Source of the DNA: Halobacillus amylolyticus
GTDB taxonomy: Bacteria > Bacillota > Bacilli > Bacillales > Halobacillaceae
Length of the DNA stretch: 64,000 nucleotides
Direction: 5' to 3'
NCBI RefSeq assembly: GCF_022921115.1
Contig: NZ_CP095075.1
Coordinates: forward strand, 992,001-1,056,000
The translations under genes were made by a program, and so were the position numbers. This document shows, piece by piece, positions 8,296 to 19,114 of this stretch (the first letter of the stretch is position 1; each line of letters opens with the position of its first letter). The notes beneath the pieces were generated by a model. That model was not told the DNA's origin. It saw nothing but the letters and a program-made list of their open reading frames with translations, and made no database searches.

Positions 8296-9641
8296 TTACT
8301 TTAGCTTATGCACAGCTTGTTTAAACATATGACCTCTTTCTTCAAAAGTACCGTATTGATCCCAGCTCGCACAAGCAGGAGACAAAAGAACGACTTCCCC
8401 TTCGTGTGTAAGGCGGTGAGCGGCCTGCACGGCTTCATCCATTGTGTTCACAGCACAAACATACTCAATATTTGCCTGCTTTGCTGCCTCAGCAAGCTTG
8501 TCTTGGGTCTCTCCGAAAACGACCATGGCTTTTACGTTTGTTAAATAGGGAACTAACCCATCAAAGTCATTACCTCGGTCCAGCCCCCTGCTAATAACAC
8601 AGTTGGCTGAGTAAAGGATCTGAGCGCATAGGATGTCGCTAAAATATTTGTCGCCTTTGAATCATTATAAAATAGAACACCTTGCTTGCGGGTAACGAAT
8701 TCGAGACGATGCGGAACACCTGCGAAACTCGTTAAGACTTCGTGGATCGCACGGTTTGAAATGCCTCTTATCTTAACGGCTGCCACAGCTGCTAAGATGT
8801 TTGCCAGGTTATGCTCACCTACCAGCACAATATCGCTTCGTTTGATCACTTTTTCACCTTTAAAGTAAACCCATTCCTCATCGGCAAAAGCTCCATCGAC
8901 TTTTTCTGTAATAGAAAAAGGAATTTTCGTTGCTGCCGCAGTCGAAAGAAAAGATACTATAGAATCATCATCTGCGTTATATACGAGATAATCATCTTCT
9001 GTTTGCATTTTAATGATATTCGCTTTTGCTTGATAATAATTTTCTAGTGAGTGGTGATAATCCAAATGAGCCTCGAATAAATTTAACCAAACCGCAATGT
9101 TTGGTCTAAAGGTTTCGACACCCATCAACTGAAAGGACGATAATTCAACAACCATCGTTTCCATATCTGTTGTTGTACGAGCAACCTCACAAGCCACTTC
9201 TCCGATATTTCCTGCAATCGAAACAGGCCTATGATCGGCTTCTAAAAAAGCATCAATTAATGTTGTCGTCGTAGTTTTGCCATTTGACCCTGTTACCCCG
9301 ATTAAATCTCCTTTATGAAGTCGGCCAGCGAGTTCAATTTCAGTCACCACAGCTATCCCGCGCTTTTGCCCCTCCACAACTATCGGATTTTCATATCGAA
9401 TGCCCGGATTCTTAACGATTAAATCGATGTCATCAAGGGTGTGTAATGGATGTCCGCCTGTGATCACTTCGGCTCCCTTCGCTTTAAGTGACCTCACCTG
9501 CTCACTGTTTTCATCTGCTTTATAGTCATTGACACGCACATGGACACCACTATCTAAAAGTAATTCAGCGGCTGCTGTGCCACTTTTCGCAAGTCCTAGC
9601 ACTAATACGTTATTGTAATCAAATGATTGAAAGGTTCTCAT
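8296..9641 (-). CDS. murD: UDP-N-acetylmuramoylalanine--D-glutamate ligase MurD (one frameshift in this sequence)
   Basis: Cytoplasmic ATP-dependent ligase that adds D-Glu to UDP-MurNAc-L-Ala. The N-terminal 356 codons include the ATP loop [12 protein letters not shown] and NDSKATN. The reading frame then breaks at the five-C run 8584-8588. Adding one base gives [14 protein letters not shown] and joins the C-terminal segment for a total near 448 aa, the family length. MurD is essential and has no usual backup, so a sequencing error is much more likely than a true mutation. The start overlaps the mraY stop by 4 bases. Confidence 0.92.
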
Positions 9642-10622
9642 CCGAACATCACCTCAATGTAGATCCCGAGCACCGCAAAAACTAAACCAACTGCCCAAAA
9701 CGTTGTAACCACACGCCATTCGGACCAACCTTTTAGTTCATAATGGTGGTGTAACGGACTCATTTTGAACACGCGCTTGCCGGTTGTTTTAAATGATATG
9801 ACCTGAATAATGACGGATAGGGTTTCAATGACAAATACTCCACCAATTAATACAAGCAAAAGTTCAAGCTTCGTTAAAATCGCAATAATGGCAATCGCTC
9901 CCCTAGAGCGAGCGATCCTGTATCTCCCATGAAAACTTTGGCAGGGTGGGCATTAAATACAAGAAAGCCTAAAAGAGATCCTACGACTGCAAGTGAGAAG
10001 GTCGCTACCTCTACATTTAGTTCCCCGCTCCAGGCTAATATTCCAAATGCTCCAAAAGCAATGGCTGCTGTACCAGCAAGCAGCCCATCTAATCCATCGG
10101 TAAGATTCACAGCATTGGATCCGCCAACAAGCATAAACAAGATTAAAAGCCCATATCCCCATCCCAGTTCAAGCTGAAATGAGGTTCCAGGGACAGCAAT
10201 GTACGTTGGAAAATCATTTTGCTGTAAAATAATATAAACAACAATGGCAATAATAATTTGTCCAAGCATTTTTTGTTTAGATGTAAGCCCAAGGTTTCGT
10301 TTAAGGGCCACCTTAATATAGTCATCAAGAAACCCTAAAAGTCCGTAGCCTAAGAGCACAAATAGAACTAAAAAAATTTGCACACCCTCTGCTTCAGGCA
10401 ATAACCAAAAAGAGATGATTAATGTCGTGACTGTAATGGCGACAAGAATCATGACTCCCCCATTGTAGGCGTACCTGATTTCTTTTGATGAGATTCTGGA
10501 CCTTCATCCCGAATGCTTTGGCCAAATTTAAGCCGTTTTAAAAACGGAATAATGATCGGCGATATTACGACGGTAACTGCGAATGATAGAGCCATGGTTA
10601 TAAATAGTATGTAGTCGTTCAT
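9638..10622 (-). CDS. mraY: Phospho-N-acetylmuramoyl-pentapeptide transferase MraY (two frameshifts in this sequence)
   Basis: Membrane enzyme that transfers phospho-MurNAc-pentapeptide to undecaprenyl phosphate to make lipid I. The frame breaks at C runs 10457-10461 and 9900-9903. Adding one base to each restores about 328 aa, from an ATG at 10622 through [20 protein letters not shown] and the [13 protein letters not shown] motif to the C-terminal HHHYELKGW. The gene is essential, so both breaks are probably sequencing errors. It lies between murF and murD. Confidence 0.92.
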
Positions 10623-10659
10623 TTTCTTCCTCCTTTAGCGTGATCGCCGTCGCCTCTCA

Positions 10660-12015
10660 TCAGTTCGTTAAATCATTCATTATTTCTTCAAGTTTCATTC
10701 CACGCGAAGCTTTAAGTAATACAACGGTCTCTGATGTTAGTTTATCCTGAAGCTGATCACTCAATGATTGTTTTGTTTGAAAATGCTTGGATTCTATTTC
10801 TGGATGAGTAGCTTTAAGTGCTTTAATAATCATGCCAGCATGTTCACCGATCGTGTAAACGGTATGGATTTGTTCAGTTATGGCAGAGGCCACACTTGCA
10901 TGTAAGTCGGCTGCATGATCACCTAACTCAAACATATCTCCAAGCACAAGCACTTTATTTTTCTTATCTTTCAAATGACAAACGACTTCAATGACGGCTT
11001 TCATTGAAGTTGGTGAAGCATTATAGGCATCATTGATAATCAACGCCCCTTGTTTACCCTTATGCTTTTCAAAACGCATCCCTGACATTTCTAAATGATT
11101 AAATCCACGATTAATCTCTTCTGCAGTTAGACCTAATGAAGTCGCAATAGCTATAACATATGATGCGTTTTTAATGTTATGCCTTCCTGACATCGGGATA
11201 TGATAGGGAACGTTATCTAATTTGAAAGAGCTGTCATCGTCCGTCATTTCTATGTGCTGAATGGGTTTAGATGCTCCTTCAGAAAAACCGCAGGATACGG
11301 ACGAAGATCCTGACACAAGAGAAGTAAGTAACGGCTCATCACCATCAAATACAAACAGCCCACGCTTGCTCCAACCATCTAATATTTCCAGTTTAGCTCT
11401 AGCGATGTTTTCACGGGAACCAAGATATTCGATGTGGGACTCACCAATATTTGTAATCATCACATGATCGGGCTGGGCAAGTTTTGATAACAGGGAAATT
11501 TCCCCGAGCTTATTCATACCCATCTCAAGTACAGCCACCTCCGTATCGAGCGGCATCGCAAGGATCGTCAGAGGTAAGCCAATATGATTATTATAGTTTC
11601 CTGCGGTTTTATGTGTTTTATACTTAACCTGAAGGATCGATGCTGTTAAATCCTTCGTCGTAGTTTTCCCATTTGATCCGGTCACACCGATCACTGTCGG
11701 TGCAACTTTATCTAAGTAAAACTTTGCTGTCTGCTGGAGGGCAGCTGTCGTATCATCAACGAAAAGCACAGGAAATTCAGTAGGTACTGCCTCTGGCAGA
11801 GAACGACCTTTTTGCCAAAGGGCCGCTACTGCTCCTTGTTTAATAGCCTCCGTTAAAAACTGATGCGCATCAAAAGATTCTCCTACAATAGGGACAAATA
11901 AACTTTGTTTCACTTCTTTTCGTGTATCGGTCATCATACCACGGATAAGAATGGAGTCATTAGCTGCTCCTCTGTACTCAGGAAAGACCTTGGTTAATTC
12001 CTTTACTGTAAACAT
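10660..12015 (-). CDS. murF: UDP-MurNAc-tripeptide--D-Ala-D-Ala ligase MurF
   Basis: Adds D-Ala-D-Ala to the UDP-MurNAc tripeptide, the last cytoplasmic ligation before MraY. 451 aa with the three Mur-ligase domains; the ATP loop [14 protein letters not shown] is near residue 110, and NDAYNASPTSM and GDMFELGD are MurF-type motifs. Its ATG overlaps the murE stop by one base (TAATG). B. subtilis keeps murF with ddl elsewhere, so its place between murE and mraY is a gene-order difference. Confidence 0.95.
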   Translation of the reverse strand: MFTVKELTKVFPEYRGAANDSILIRGMMTDTRKEVKQSLFVPIVGESFDAHQFLTEAIKQGAVAALWQKGRSLPEAVPTEFPVLFVDDTTAALQQTAKFYLDKVAPTVIGVTGSNGKTTTKDLTASILQVKYKTHKTAGNYNNHIGLPLTILAMPLDTEVAVLEMGMNKLGEISLLSKLAQPDHVMITNIGESHIEYLGSRENIARAKLEILDGWSKRGLFVFDGDEPLLTSLVSGSSSVSCGFSEGASKPIQHIEMTDDDSSFKLDNVPYHIPMSGRHNIKNASYVIAIATSLGLTAEEINRGFNHLEMSGMRFEKHKGKQGALIINDAYNASPTSMKAVIEVVCHLKDKKNKVLVLGDMFELGDHAADLHASVASAITEQIHTVYTIGEHAGMIIKALKATHPEIESKHFQTKQSLSDQLQDKLTSETVVLLKASRGMKLEEIMNDLTN

Positions 12016-13490
12016 TACGAACGTCTCCCTTTAACCTTCAATAAAATATCTCTTGCTACTTCGCGATCATCAAAGTCATAACGCACACCGTTAATTTCTT
12101 GATAAGTTTCATGACCTTTCCCAGCTATAAGTACCATATCTCCATCATTTGAGCTTGAGATCGCAGTTTCTATTGCTTTATCCCTGTCTAGCTCAACATC
12201 AAATCCTCCATTAAGGTGTGATGTCATATCATTTAATATCTGCTTTGGACTTTCAGAGCGCGGATTGTCTGATGTAAAAATAATATGGTCACCATATTTC
12301 ATGGCTACATCAGCCATTAACGAGCGTTTAGAGCGATCACGGTCTCCCCCGCAGCCAACCACAACTCGAATAGATCCACGGCAAAAGTCCTTCATTGTCT
12401 CCAATACATTTTCCAAAGAGTCAGGTGTATGAGCATAGTCCACGACCACACCGAAGTCCTGTCCAGCAAGTACAGGTTCAAACCGGCCGCGTACACCCTC
12501 TGTCTGGGCAAAAGATTGCTTGATCGTTTGCAGATTCACTCCTGAAGCAAGAGCCGTTCCTGCAGCTGCCAACATGTTATAAATGCTGAACATCCCCATT
12601 AACGGACTCGCTATTTCGATCCTGCCTTTAGGTGTTAACATCGTAAACGACGTTCCTTTTTCATGGAGAGAAATGTTCGTTGCCATCACATCTGCTTGTT
12701 TTTCGACCCCATAGGTTAAGGTCGGCTTTGCAGTTGAACGGATCAGTTTTGCAGCAACGGGCGAGTCGATATTAATGATTGCAAATTTTGTCCGCTCCAC
12801 ATTATACCCGTTTCCAAGCTGGGCAAACAATAGGGACTTAGCACGAAGATAATCATCCATATCTTCATGATAATCTAGATGATCCTGACTTAAGTTCGTA
12901 AAAATGGCGATATCGAAATCACATCCGTACACCCTCCCCTGATCAAGTGCATGTGAAGAAACCTCCATAATGGCTGTCTCCACACCACGATCAGCCATTT
13001 TTCGGAAGCTTCTTTGTAAAGAAAGAGAATCAGGGGTTGTATTTTTTACTGGATACAGATCCCCTGCAATATTCATTTGGATCGTGCCAATCGTAGCAGT
13101 CGTTTGTTTTTCAAGATTGAAGATTTCATCGAGCAAGTACGTAATCGTTGTCTTGCCATTGGTACCAGTAACACCTATCGTATATATCTTTTCGGTTGGA
13201 TAATCATAAAAGGTTGAAGCTACCATGGCTAGAACCTTTGTTGTATCATTCACGATTATAACTGGAAAATCAATATCCAGGTCTTCTTCAGCAATGATGA
13301 CAGTCGCTCCCTGGTCAATGGCTGAAGCCACATAGGCATGACCATCTGTTTCACTTCCACGAATACAGACAAATACATCCCCTTGCGAAACCGTTCTAGA
13401 ATCCATGGCGACACCAGATATCGTTATCGATTCAATCGATTGATTTGTTCTATAAAATGGAACTAATTCTAATAATTTAGTTACTTTCAC
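12015..13490 (-). CDS. murE: UDP-MurNAc-L-Ala-D-Glu--meso-diaminopimelate ligase MurE
   Basis: Cytoplasmic ligase adding the third amino acid of the stem peptide. The ATP loop GVTGTNGKTT and the substrate motif TSDNPRSE are visible. The Asp-Asn-Pro-Arg form is typical of enzymes that use meso-diaminopimelate and not lysine or ornithine. I place the start at the GTG at 13490 (VKVTKLLELV, AGGA 8 bases upstream), which gives 491 aa. An open frame extends 63 codons further upstream, but its residues are not MurE-like. Confidence 0.94.
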   Translation of the reverse strand: MKVTKLLELVPFYRTNQSIESITISGVAMDSRTVSQGDVFVCIRGSETDGHAYVASAIDQGATVIIAEEDLDIDFPVIIVNDTTKVLAMVASTFYDYPTEKIYTIGVTGTNGKTTITYLLDEIFNLEKQTTATIGTIQMNIAGDLYPVKNTTPDSLSLQRSFRKMADRGVETAIMEVSSHALDQGRVYGCDFDIAIFTNLSQDHLDYHEDMDDYLRAKSLLFAQLGNGYNVERTKFAIINIDSPVAAKLIRSTAKPTLTYGVEKQADVMATNISLHEKGTSFTMLTPKGRIEIASPLMGMFSIYNMLAAAGTALASGVNLQTIKQSFAQTEGVRGRFEPVLAGQDFGVVVDYAHTPDSLENVLETMKDFCRGSIRVVVGCGGDRDRSKRSLMADVAMKYGDHIIFTSDNPRSESPKQILNDMTSHLNGGFDVELDRDKAIETAISSSNDGDMVLIAGKGHETYQEINGVRYDFDDREVARDILLKVKGRRS

Positions 13491-13575
13491 TCTAATCATC
13501 CTAACTTTCCCACATTCACATTCATTATAGCAAATATATAAACAGCTGTACCGTGCTATCCTAAATTTCGACAAC

Positions 13576-15500
13576 TTATTCTTCACCCAGATAGACACGA
13601 ATGGTAGAACCACTTGGAACTTTAACCCCTGCCTCCGGGGCTTGAGTAATGACAGTTGAGCCTTTCCCATTTGTTTCAATTTTTAATGTTGTTAAAAATT
13701 GGGTTAACTCATCTTTTTCCATTCCCGTTACATTAGGAACTTCAACTAGCGGTTCCTCCGGCCATGCATATTCTTTTTCCAAGCCGTCCTTCCTTGGTTT
13801 CACTCCCAGAGAACGTAAGCTGTCCGCCATAATATTCCCGACGATTGGAGCAGCAACGACACCTCCAAATTGAACTGTGTTCTTCGGGTTATCAATGGCA
13901 AGGTAGACAACAAGTTCTGGATCATCTGCCGGGCAAAGCCAATAAATGAAACGATATGATTGTTGCTCATGTACTGTCCATCAGGCCCGACCTTTTGTGC
14001 CGTACCGGTTTTTCCCCCTATTCTATATCCATCAACATATGCTCCTCGGCCCGTTCCTTTCGCTACAACACTTTCAAGGGCATTTCTTACTTGTTTTGAT
14101 GTCTCTTCAGAAATGACGCGCCTTTCCATTTCGGGTTCATTCTTCTGTAATACTTCACCATCGACAGGGTCAAGCCATGCTTCCTGAACATATGGCTCGT
14201 AATAATAGCCCCCATTTACGGCGGCAGCTACAGCCATAACCTGCTGAATCGGTGTAACAGATACACCTTGGCCAAAGGCAGTCGTTGCAAGTTCTACAGG
14301 CCCCACTCGTTCAGGTTTGAATAAAATCCCCTTTCCCTCACCTTGTAAATCGATCCCTGTCTTCTGACCAAAACCAAAACGGTTAATGTACTCAAATAAA
14401 TTCTCTTCTCCTAACCGTTCTCCTAATTTGACGAATCCGGGGTTACATGAGTTTTGCACGACCTCTAGAAAAGTCTGTTCACCATGACCGCCACTCTTCC
14501 AACAATGTAGCGTCGCACCTCCGACTTTAATGTGTCCAGGGTCATGAAAATGGTCATCGTGTAAATCAACGACATTTTCCTCAAGAGCAGCTGCCAGCGT
14601 AATAATCTTAAAAGTAGAACCGGGCTCGTAGGTGCTCCAGACAGGTAAATTTCGATTATATACGGAAGCTTCGACATTTTGATAATTGGCTGGATGAAAA
14701 TTAGGCCGGGATGACATCGCCACAACTTTCCCATTATCCGGGTCAACCGCGATAGCTAGTGCACCATCTGGATTATATTTTGCCACAGCTAGATCTAGCT
14801 CTCGTTCAATAATCGACTGGACTTTATAATCGATCGTTAGCCGCAAATCCTTCCCATCTACAGGTGGTGTGTACGTATCAGCTATATCCGGCATTCGCTT
14901 CCCTTTCGCATCCGAGAAAAAGGAAAGTGCCCCTTTCTCTCCGCTCAGCTTTTCATCATAATAGGCCTCTAACCCAAGCAGTCCTTGATTATCAATCCCG
15001 CTGAATCCGAGCACATGTGAAAGGAATGCACCATGAGGGTAATAGCGCTTTGAGTCTTCAGCTATGTAAACACCTGGAATATTTAGTGATTGAATAGCTT
15101 CAGCCTGATCTTCCGATATTTTTCGCCCTTCAGGATTGATTTTTTCTATTGATACATTTTTCGTTAAATGATCATAGGCTTTCTCTGCAGTCATATCTAG
15201 AACCTTGGACAGCTCTTGTGCCGTTTGATCAGGATTTTTTATTTGTCTAGGCACAACCATTACCGTCGGTGCGGACTGATTACCGACTAAAACCTTACCG
15301 TTTGTATCCAGGATCTTACCTCTTTCAGGTTCAAAGGTAATATCCCTCCCCCACGACTCTTCTGCTTGAGCAATTAAAAAATCACTTAATACAAATTGAA
15401 CGTAACCTAAGCGACCTGCAATCGTTGCAAAAATAATTAAACCCACTAAAAAAACAGTGACTAAACGCTTTCTGACAATTACTTGTGATACTCTTCTCAT
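13576..15500 (-). CDS. spoVD: Sporulation penicillin-binding protein SpoVD (one frameshift in this sequence)
   Basis: Class B transpeptidase for spore cortex synthesis, partner of SpoVE. One N-terminal membrane helix, a dimerisation domain (FEPERGKILD), and the transpeptidase domain with Ser296-x-x-Lys (EPGSTFK), SCNPG and KTGTAQ, then one PASTA domain at the C-terminus. The frame breaks near 13929-13930. Adding one base restores GFARADDPELV and joins the PASTA part, giving about 641 aa, close to the B. subtilis 646. The ATG at 15500 is chosen because AAGGAG sits 8 bases upstream and the family starts M-R-x-V. Confidence 0.92.
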
Positions 15501-15584
15501 ATCCATAACTCCTTTAAAATCGATAGAGTAAGCTTGTATCACTATATGCAATCACAGAACGATTAGAACACTGCTTGTTTAGTG

Positions 15585-17723
15585 TTACTGTGGTGGCGAA
15601 AGTTCTACCACAAGGTAACCATCATCTTTTAATTTCGAACCTTTGGCTATACTTTGCTTAACGACATATCCACTTCCCATTGTTTCCATCTTCAAATTAA
15701 AATGTTCAGCAAGGCGTTGAACATCACGCAGCGCCCAGCCAGTAATATCCGGCATCTTCGGCTGATCCGTGACGACGATGACTCGTTGACCACTTAAGAT
15801 GGAGGTACCTGCATTCGGCAGGGTGGCTGTCACTTTTCCACCATTTCCAACTACTGATACATGGTCATAAGTTTTTTTCAAAGTATCAACTGCCTCTTTT
15901 GTTTTCATGTCAGTCACGTCTTTCAACTGATCTGCATCAACCTGTTGGTCATTACTCTTATCTGGATTGATATCCAGATAATGCAGGCTGTTCTCCATGA
16001 CTGTATTAAAGATATAAGATACTGGCGCTGAACCAGCCTCCGTAGGTTCAAGCTCTGGCTGCTGCACAGCCACATACATCAGAAGTTCTGGGTCCTCTTT
16101 AGGTGCCATCCCTAAGAATGAAAAGGTATAGTTTTCTCTTCCAGTCAAGTAGGCGCCGTCAGGTCCAGGAATTTGCGCCGTCCCTGTTTTACCTGCTACA
16201 GAATAGTCCCCCAGCTTATACGGAGCCCCTGTCCCATCTTCACCCGTGACGACACTGCCCAGTAAATCTCTCATTTTCTTGGCTGTGTGCTCTGAGATAG
16301 GCTTACCCAAGACCTCAGGCTCACTGACTTTTACCGCCTTATCTGAGTCACTTCCGGTAATTTTTGACAACACATACGGTTTCATGATCTTGCCGCCATT
16401 CGCGATAGACGTAGCTGCTGTCATTAACTGTATAGGAGTTGTTGTTGTACCTTGCCCAAAAGAGGTGGTGACCTTTTCAATTGGATAATCGTATAGAATC
16501 TTACCGGATGCTTCTCCAGGAAGATCAATACCTGTTTTCTGATCCAAACGGAAAGCTGATAAATACTCTCTAAACTTATCAGGGCCTAATTTCTCCATTG
16601 CCAAGATGGAGGCAGCAACGTTGGATGAACGTCTGAACCCTTCATTAAAAGTAATTTTGCCCCATCCTTCAGGCTTATGGTCATAGATCGGCGGGTAATC
16701 TTCACCTACTTTATAGGAGCCTGATTTAAATTTATCCTTTCCATTATAGACACCCTCTTCAATCGCAGCCGCCCACGTGAACATTTTCATTGTTGAGCCT
16801 GGTTCAAATGGGTTCGATATCACATCATTGTACCAATTCTCAACATCACCAATATCATTAGGGTTATAGCTTGGACGATTACTCATGGCGAGTATCTCGC
16901 CAGTATCCGGGTCCATTACTGCAGCCATGATCTTCTTAGGTTTGTATTGTTCTTCAACAGATGACATGGCATCCTCTAAGAAAGTTTGAATTTTCTGGTC
17001 AAGCGTTAAATGAACGTTTTCTCCGTCATCCGGCGGCTTTAAAATTTCCTCAGGATCTAAAAGTTTTGTTCCATATTTATCACGTTTATATGAAATTTTG
17101 CCTTTTTCACCTTCTAAATACTCTTCCATTTGTTTTTCAACGCCTGTTACACCATTAATATGACCGTCTTCTGTACGGGCAAATCCGATAATATGGGAGG
17201 CGAATTTCCCGTTAGGATAATACCGCTTAGATTCTTGATCAAATCCTATCCCGCTTAGTTCGAGTTCCTTTATTTCCTTCATTTTGGCTTGTGATAAATC
17301 GCGTCCTTTGTTGCCAAACTCTATTTGGAACCTTCCGTCTTCCTTAGCCTCTTTCATAGTTTCTGCCATCTCAGCTTCGTTCATATCTATCAATGGGGCC
17401 AGTTTAGATGCCGTTTCTTCTATATCATCAACGTGTTTTGGATCCGCTTCGTTGGTTGTGAATGAGGGATCAACAATTGCATGCAGTCGGTAGGTTGGGC
17501 GATCATAAGCTAAAACCATGCCGTTTTTATCATAGATTTTCCCGCGATTTGCGTCTAACTGATAAGAGGTTGTCCGAGTGTTTTCGGCCCATTCTTGTAG
17601 ATTAACCCCTTCAACTTCAGCTGTTGTTTCAATGTAAAGGAAGCGTCCAGCAATGATAAGGAACATGATCGAAAATAGGATGATCAACAAAGCGGCACCT
17701 TTATGCGTATTTGGACTTTTCAT
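15585..17723 (-). CDS. pbpB: Septal transpeptidase PBP2B
   Basis: Class B penicillin-binding protein essential for division septum synthesis. 712 aa: an N-terminal membrane helix (about 10-30), a pedestal domain (LDANRGKIYDKNG), and a transpeptidase domain with the active Ser near residue 310 in EPGSTMK, SSN and KTGTAQ. Two PASTA domains follow, ending VVELSPPQ. It follows ftsL by 22 bases and precedes spoVD by 84. PBP2B and SpoVD are paralogues from an old tandem duplication. Confidence 0.96.
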   Translation of the reverse strand: MKSPNTHKGAALLIILFSIMFLIIAGRFLYIETTAEVEGVNLQEWAENTRTTSYQLDANRGKIYDKNGMVLAYDRPTYRLHAIVDPSFTTNEADPKHVDDIEETASKLAPLIDMNEAEMAETMKEAKEDGRFQIEFGNKGRDLSQAKMKEIKELELSGIGFDQESKRYYPNGKFASHIIGFARTEDGHINGVTGVEKQMEEYLEGEKGKISYKRDKYGTKLLDPEEILKPPDDGENVHLTLDQKIQTFLEDAMSSVEEQYKPKKIMAAVMDPDTGEILAMSNRPSYNPNDIGDVENWYNDVISNPFEPGSTMKMFTWAAAIEEGVYNGKDKFKSGSYKVGEDYPPIYDHKPEGWGKITFNEGFRRSSNVAASILAMEKLGPDKFREYLSAFRLDQKTGIDLPGEASGKILYDYPIEKVTTSFGQGTTTTPIQLMTAATSIANGGKIMKPYVLSKITGSDSDKAVKVSEPEVLGKPISEHTAKKMRDLLGSVVTGEDGTGAPYKLGDYSVAGKTGTAQIPGPDGAYLTGRENYTFSFLGMAPKEDPELLMYVAVQQPELEPTEAGSAPVSYIFNTVMENSLHYLDINPDKSNDQQVDADQLKDVTDMKTKEAVDTLKKTYDHVSVVGNGGKVTATLPNAGTSILSGQRVIVVTDQPKMPDITGWALRDVQRLAEHFNLKMETMGSGYVVKQSIAKGSKLKDDGYLVVELSPPQ

Positions 17724-17745
17724 AAAGACACCACCTATAGTTATA

Positions 17746-18114
17746 TTAGTTTTCTAGAAAGCCAGCCTGCTTCACTTTTGCATTTTGAATGTCTAAGCCA
17801 TGTTCTTTGGCAATCTCTAATATGCGATCAGGGTTACTTAATTCTTTCACCTGATAGGCGAGTGTTTCATTATGGGATTGTTGTTGCTGTACTTGCTGTT
17901 CAAGCTCTTGAATGTTCCTATTAAGGGTGTCTGTCGATGAAGTGAAATTCACCATAAAGATCGAAGCTGCCATAACGGCGCCAGTAAAGACGGTGTATAA
18001 AAATTTCTCTCCTGTACTAATCCATTGTTTTTTGTGTACTTTTACTTTGGATTGTTGTTTCTTTTGTGGTTCTTGAACAGGTTGCTGTAAATCTCGTACT
18101 CTCTCTGTGCTCAT
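17746..18114 (-). CDS. ftsL: Cell division protein FtsL
   Basis: Short bitopic divisome protein of about 122 aa: a basic cytoplasmic N-terminus, one membrane helix (about 40-60) and an extracellular leucine-zipper-like coiled coil ([11 protein letters not shown]). The C-terminal end ([14 protein letters not shown]) is typical of the family. The ATG at 18114 overlaps the rsmH stop as ATGA, which points to translational coupling. A GTG 12 bases upstream is a less likely start. Confidence 0.9.
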   Translation of the reverse strand: MSTERVRDLQQPVQEPQKKQQSKVKVHKKQWISTGEKFLYTVFTGAVMAASIFMVNFTSSTDTLNRNIQELEQQVQQQQSHNETLAYQVKELSNPDRILEIAKEHGLDIQNAKVKQAGFLEN

Positions 18115-19091
18115 GTTTGCTTCCACCCTTCTTCAAATTTAAATTCTTCAGACCATGGCTTGACCTTCTCGACAACTCGCAGTTTAGCTGATCTTGAGCG
18201 ACGATTGTCTTCAAGCTCATTATTCTCAGCAACAATGGGCTTTCTCGTTATTAATTTAAATGGAGGCAGCTTGTCCTCGGGTATGACTGGAATATTCTTA
18301 GGTAAAGGGGGATTCGAACTCCATTTTTTAAACGCTTGTTTACAAAGGCGATCCTCTAAGGAGTGAAACGTTATGACAGCGATCCTTCCGTCAACACTAA
18401 CCATTCTTGCTGCTTGATGGAGCGTATCTTGAAAGGCACCTAGTTCGTCATTGACAGCGATTCGTATGGCTTGAAACACTCGTTTGGCAGGATGTCCTCC
18501 CTTTCTTCTGGCTGGCGCAGGAATGCCCTCTTTAATCAGCTCGACAAGCTCATTTGTTGTATGAATCTCCTTTACTTCTCTAGCTGCTTCAATCTTTCTT
18601 GCAATTTGTTTGGAAAACTTTTCTTCCCCATACTTAAAGAAAATTCGAACAAGACTCTCGTATGGCCATTCATTGATTACATGCCATGCTGACAACTCAT
18701 CCGATTGATTCATTCTCATATCTAGTGGTGCATCATTATGATAGCTGAACCCACGCTCCGCCACATCAAGTTGAGGACTTGACACACCAAGGTCATACAA
18801 TATCCCATCCACTTGTTCTAAGCCAAGTTCCGCAAGTTTTTCTTCAAGCTGACGAAAATTCGCATGTACAAAGGTGATTCGATCTTTGTATGAATCAAGC
18901 CTTGTGCGAGCAGCTTCGAGTGCATGCTCGTCTTGATCAAAAGCGATTAGCTGCCCCTCTTCATTAAGTCGGGAGGCAATTTCTTCTGCATGACCTCCTC
19001 CGCCTAAAGTGCAATCAACATACACACCATTCGGTTGAATATGTAGCCCTTTTATTGTTTCCTCTTTTAACACACTATAATGTTCAAACAT
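18111..19091 (-). CDS. rsmH: 16S rRNA (cytosine-1402-N4)-methyltransferase RsmH (MraW)
   Basis: S-adenosylmethionine-dependent methyltransferase modifying C1402 in the ribosomal decoding centre. Motifs seen are [13 protein letters not shown] (SAM binding), [15 protein letters not shown], and the C-terminal [11 protein letters not shown] place the start at the ATG at 19091 ([12 protein letters not shown]), giving 326 aa; nine upstream codons in the same frame overlap mraZ and are not family-like. It is the second gene of the dcw cluster. Confidence 0.95.
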   Translation of the reverse strand: MFEHYSVLKEETIKGLHIQPNGVYVDCTLGGGGHAEEIASRLNEEGQLIAFDQDEHALEAARTRLDSYKDRITFVHANFRQLEEKLAELGLEQVDGILYDLGVSSPQLDVAERGFSYHNDAPLDMRMNQSDELSAWHVINEWPYESLVRIFFKYGEEKFSKQIARKIEAAREVKEIHTTNELVELIKEGIPAPARRKGGHPAKRVFQAIRIAVNDELGAFQDTLHQAARMVSVDGRIAVITFHSLEDRLCKQAFKKWSSNPPLPKNIPVIPEDKLPPFKLITRKPIVAENNELEDNRRSRSAKLRVVEKVKPWSEEFKFEEGWKQT

Positions 19092-19114
19092 GTACTCACT
19101 CGTTTCTCTATCTA

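Noticed and set aside
7136..10622. Pseudogenes spoVE, murD, mraY
   Set aside because: Each break is one base in a homopolymer, all flanking motifs are intact and two of the three genes are essential; sequencing error explains this better.
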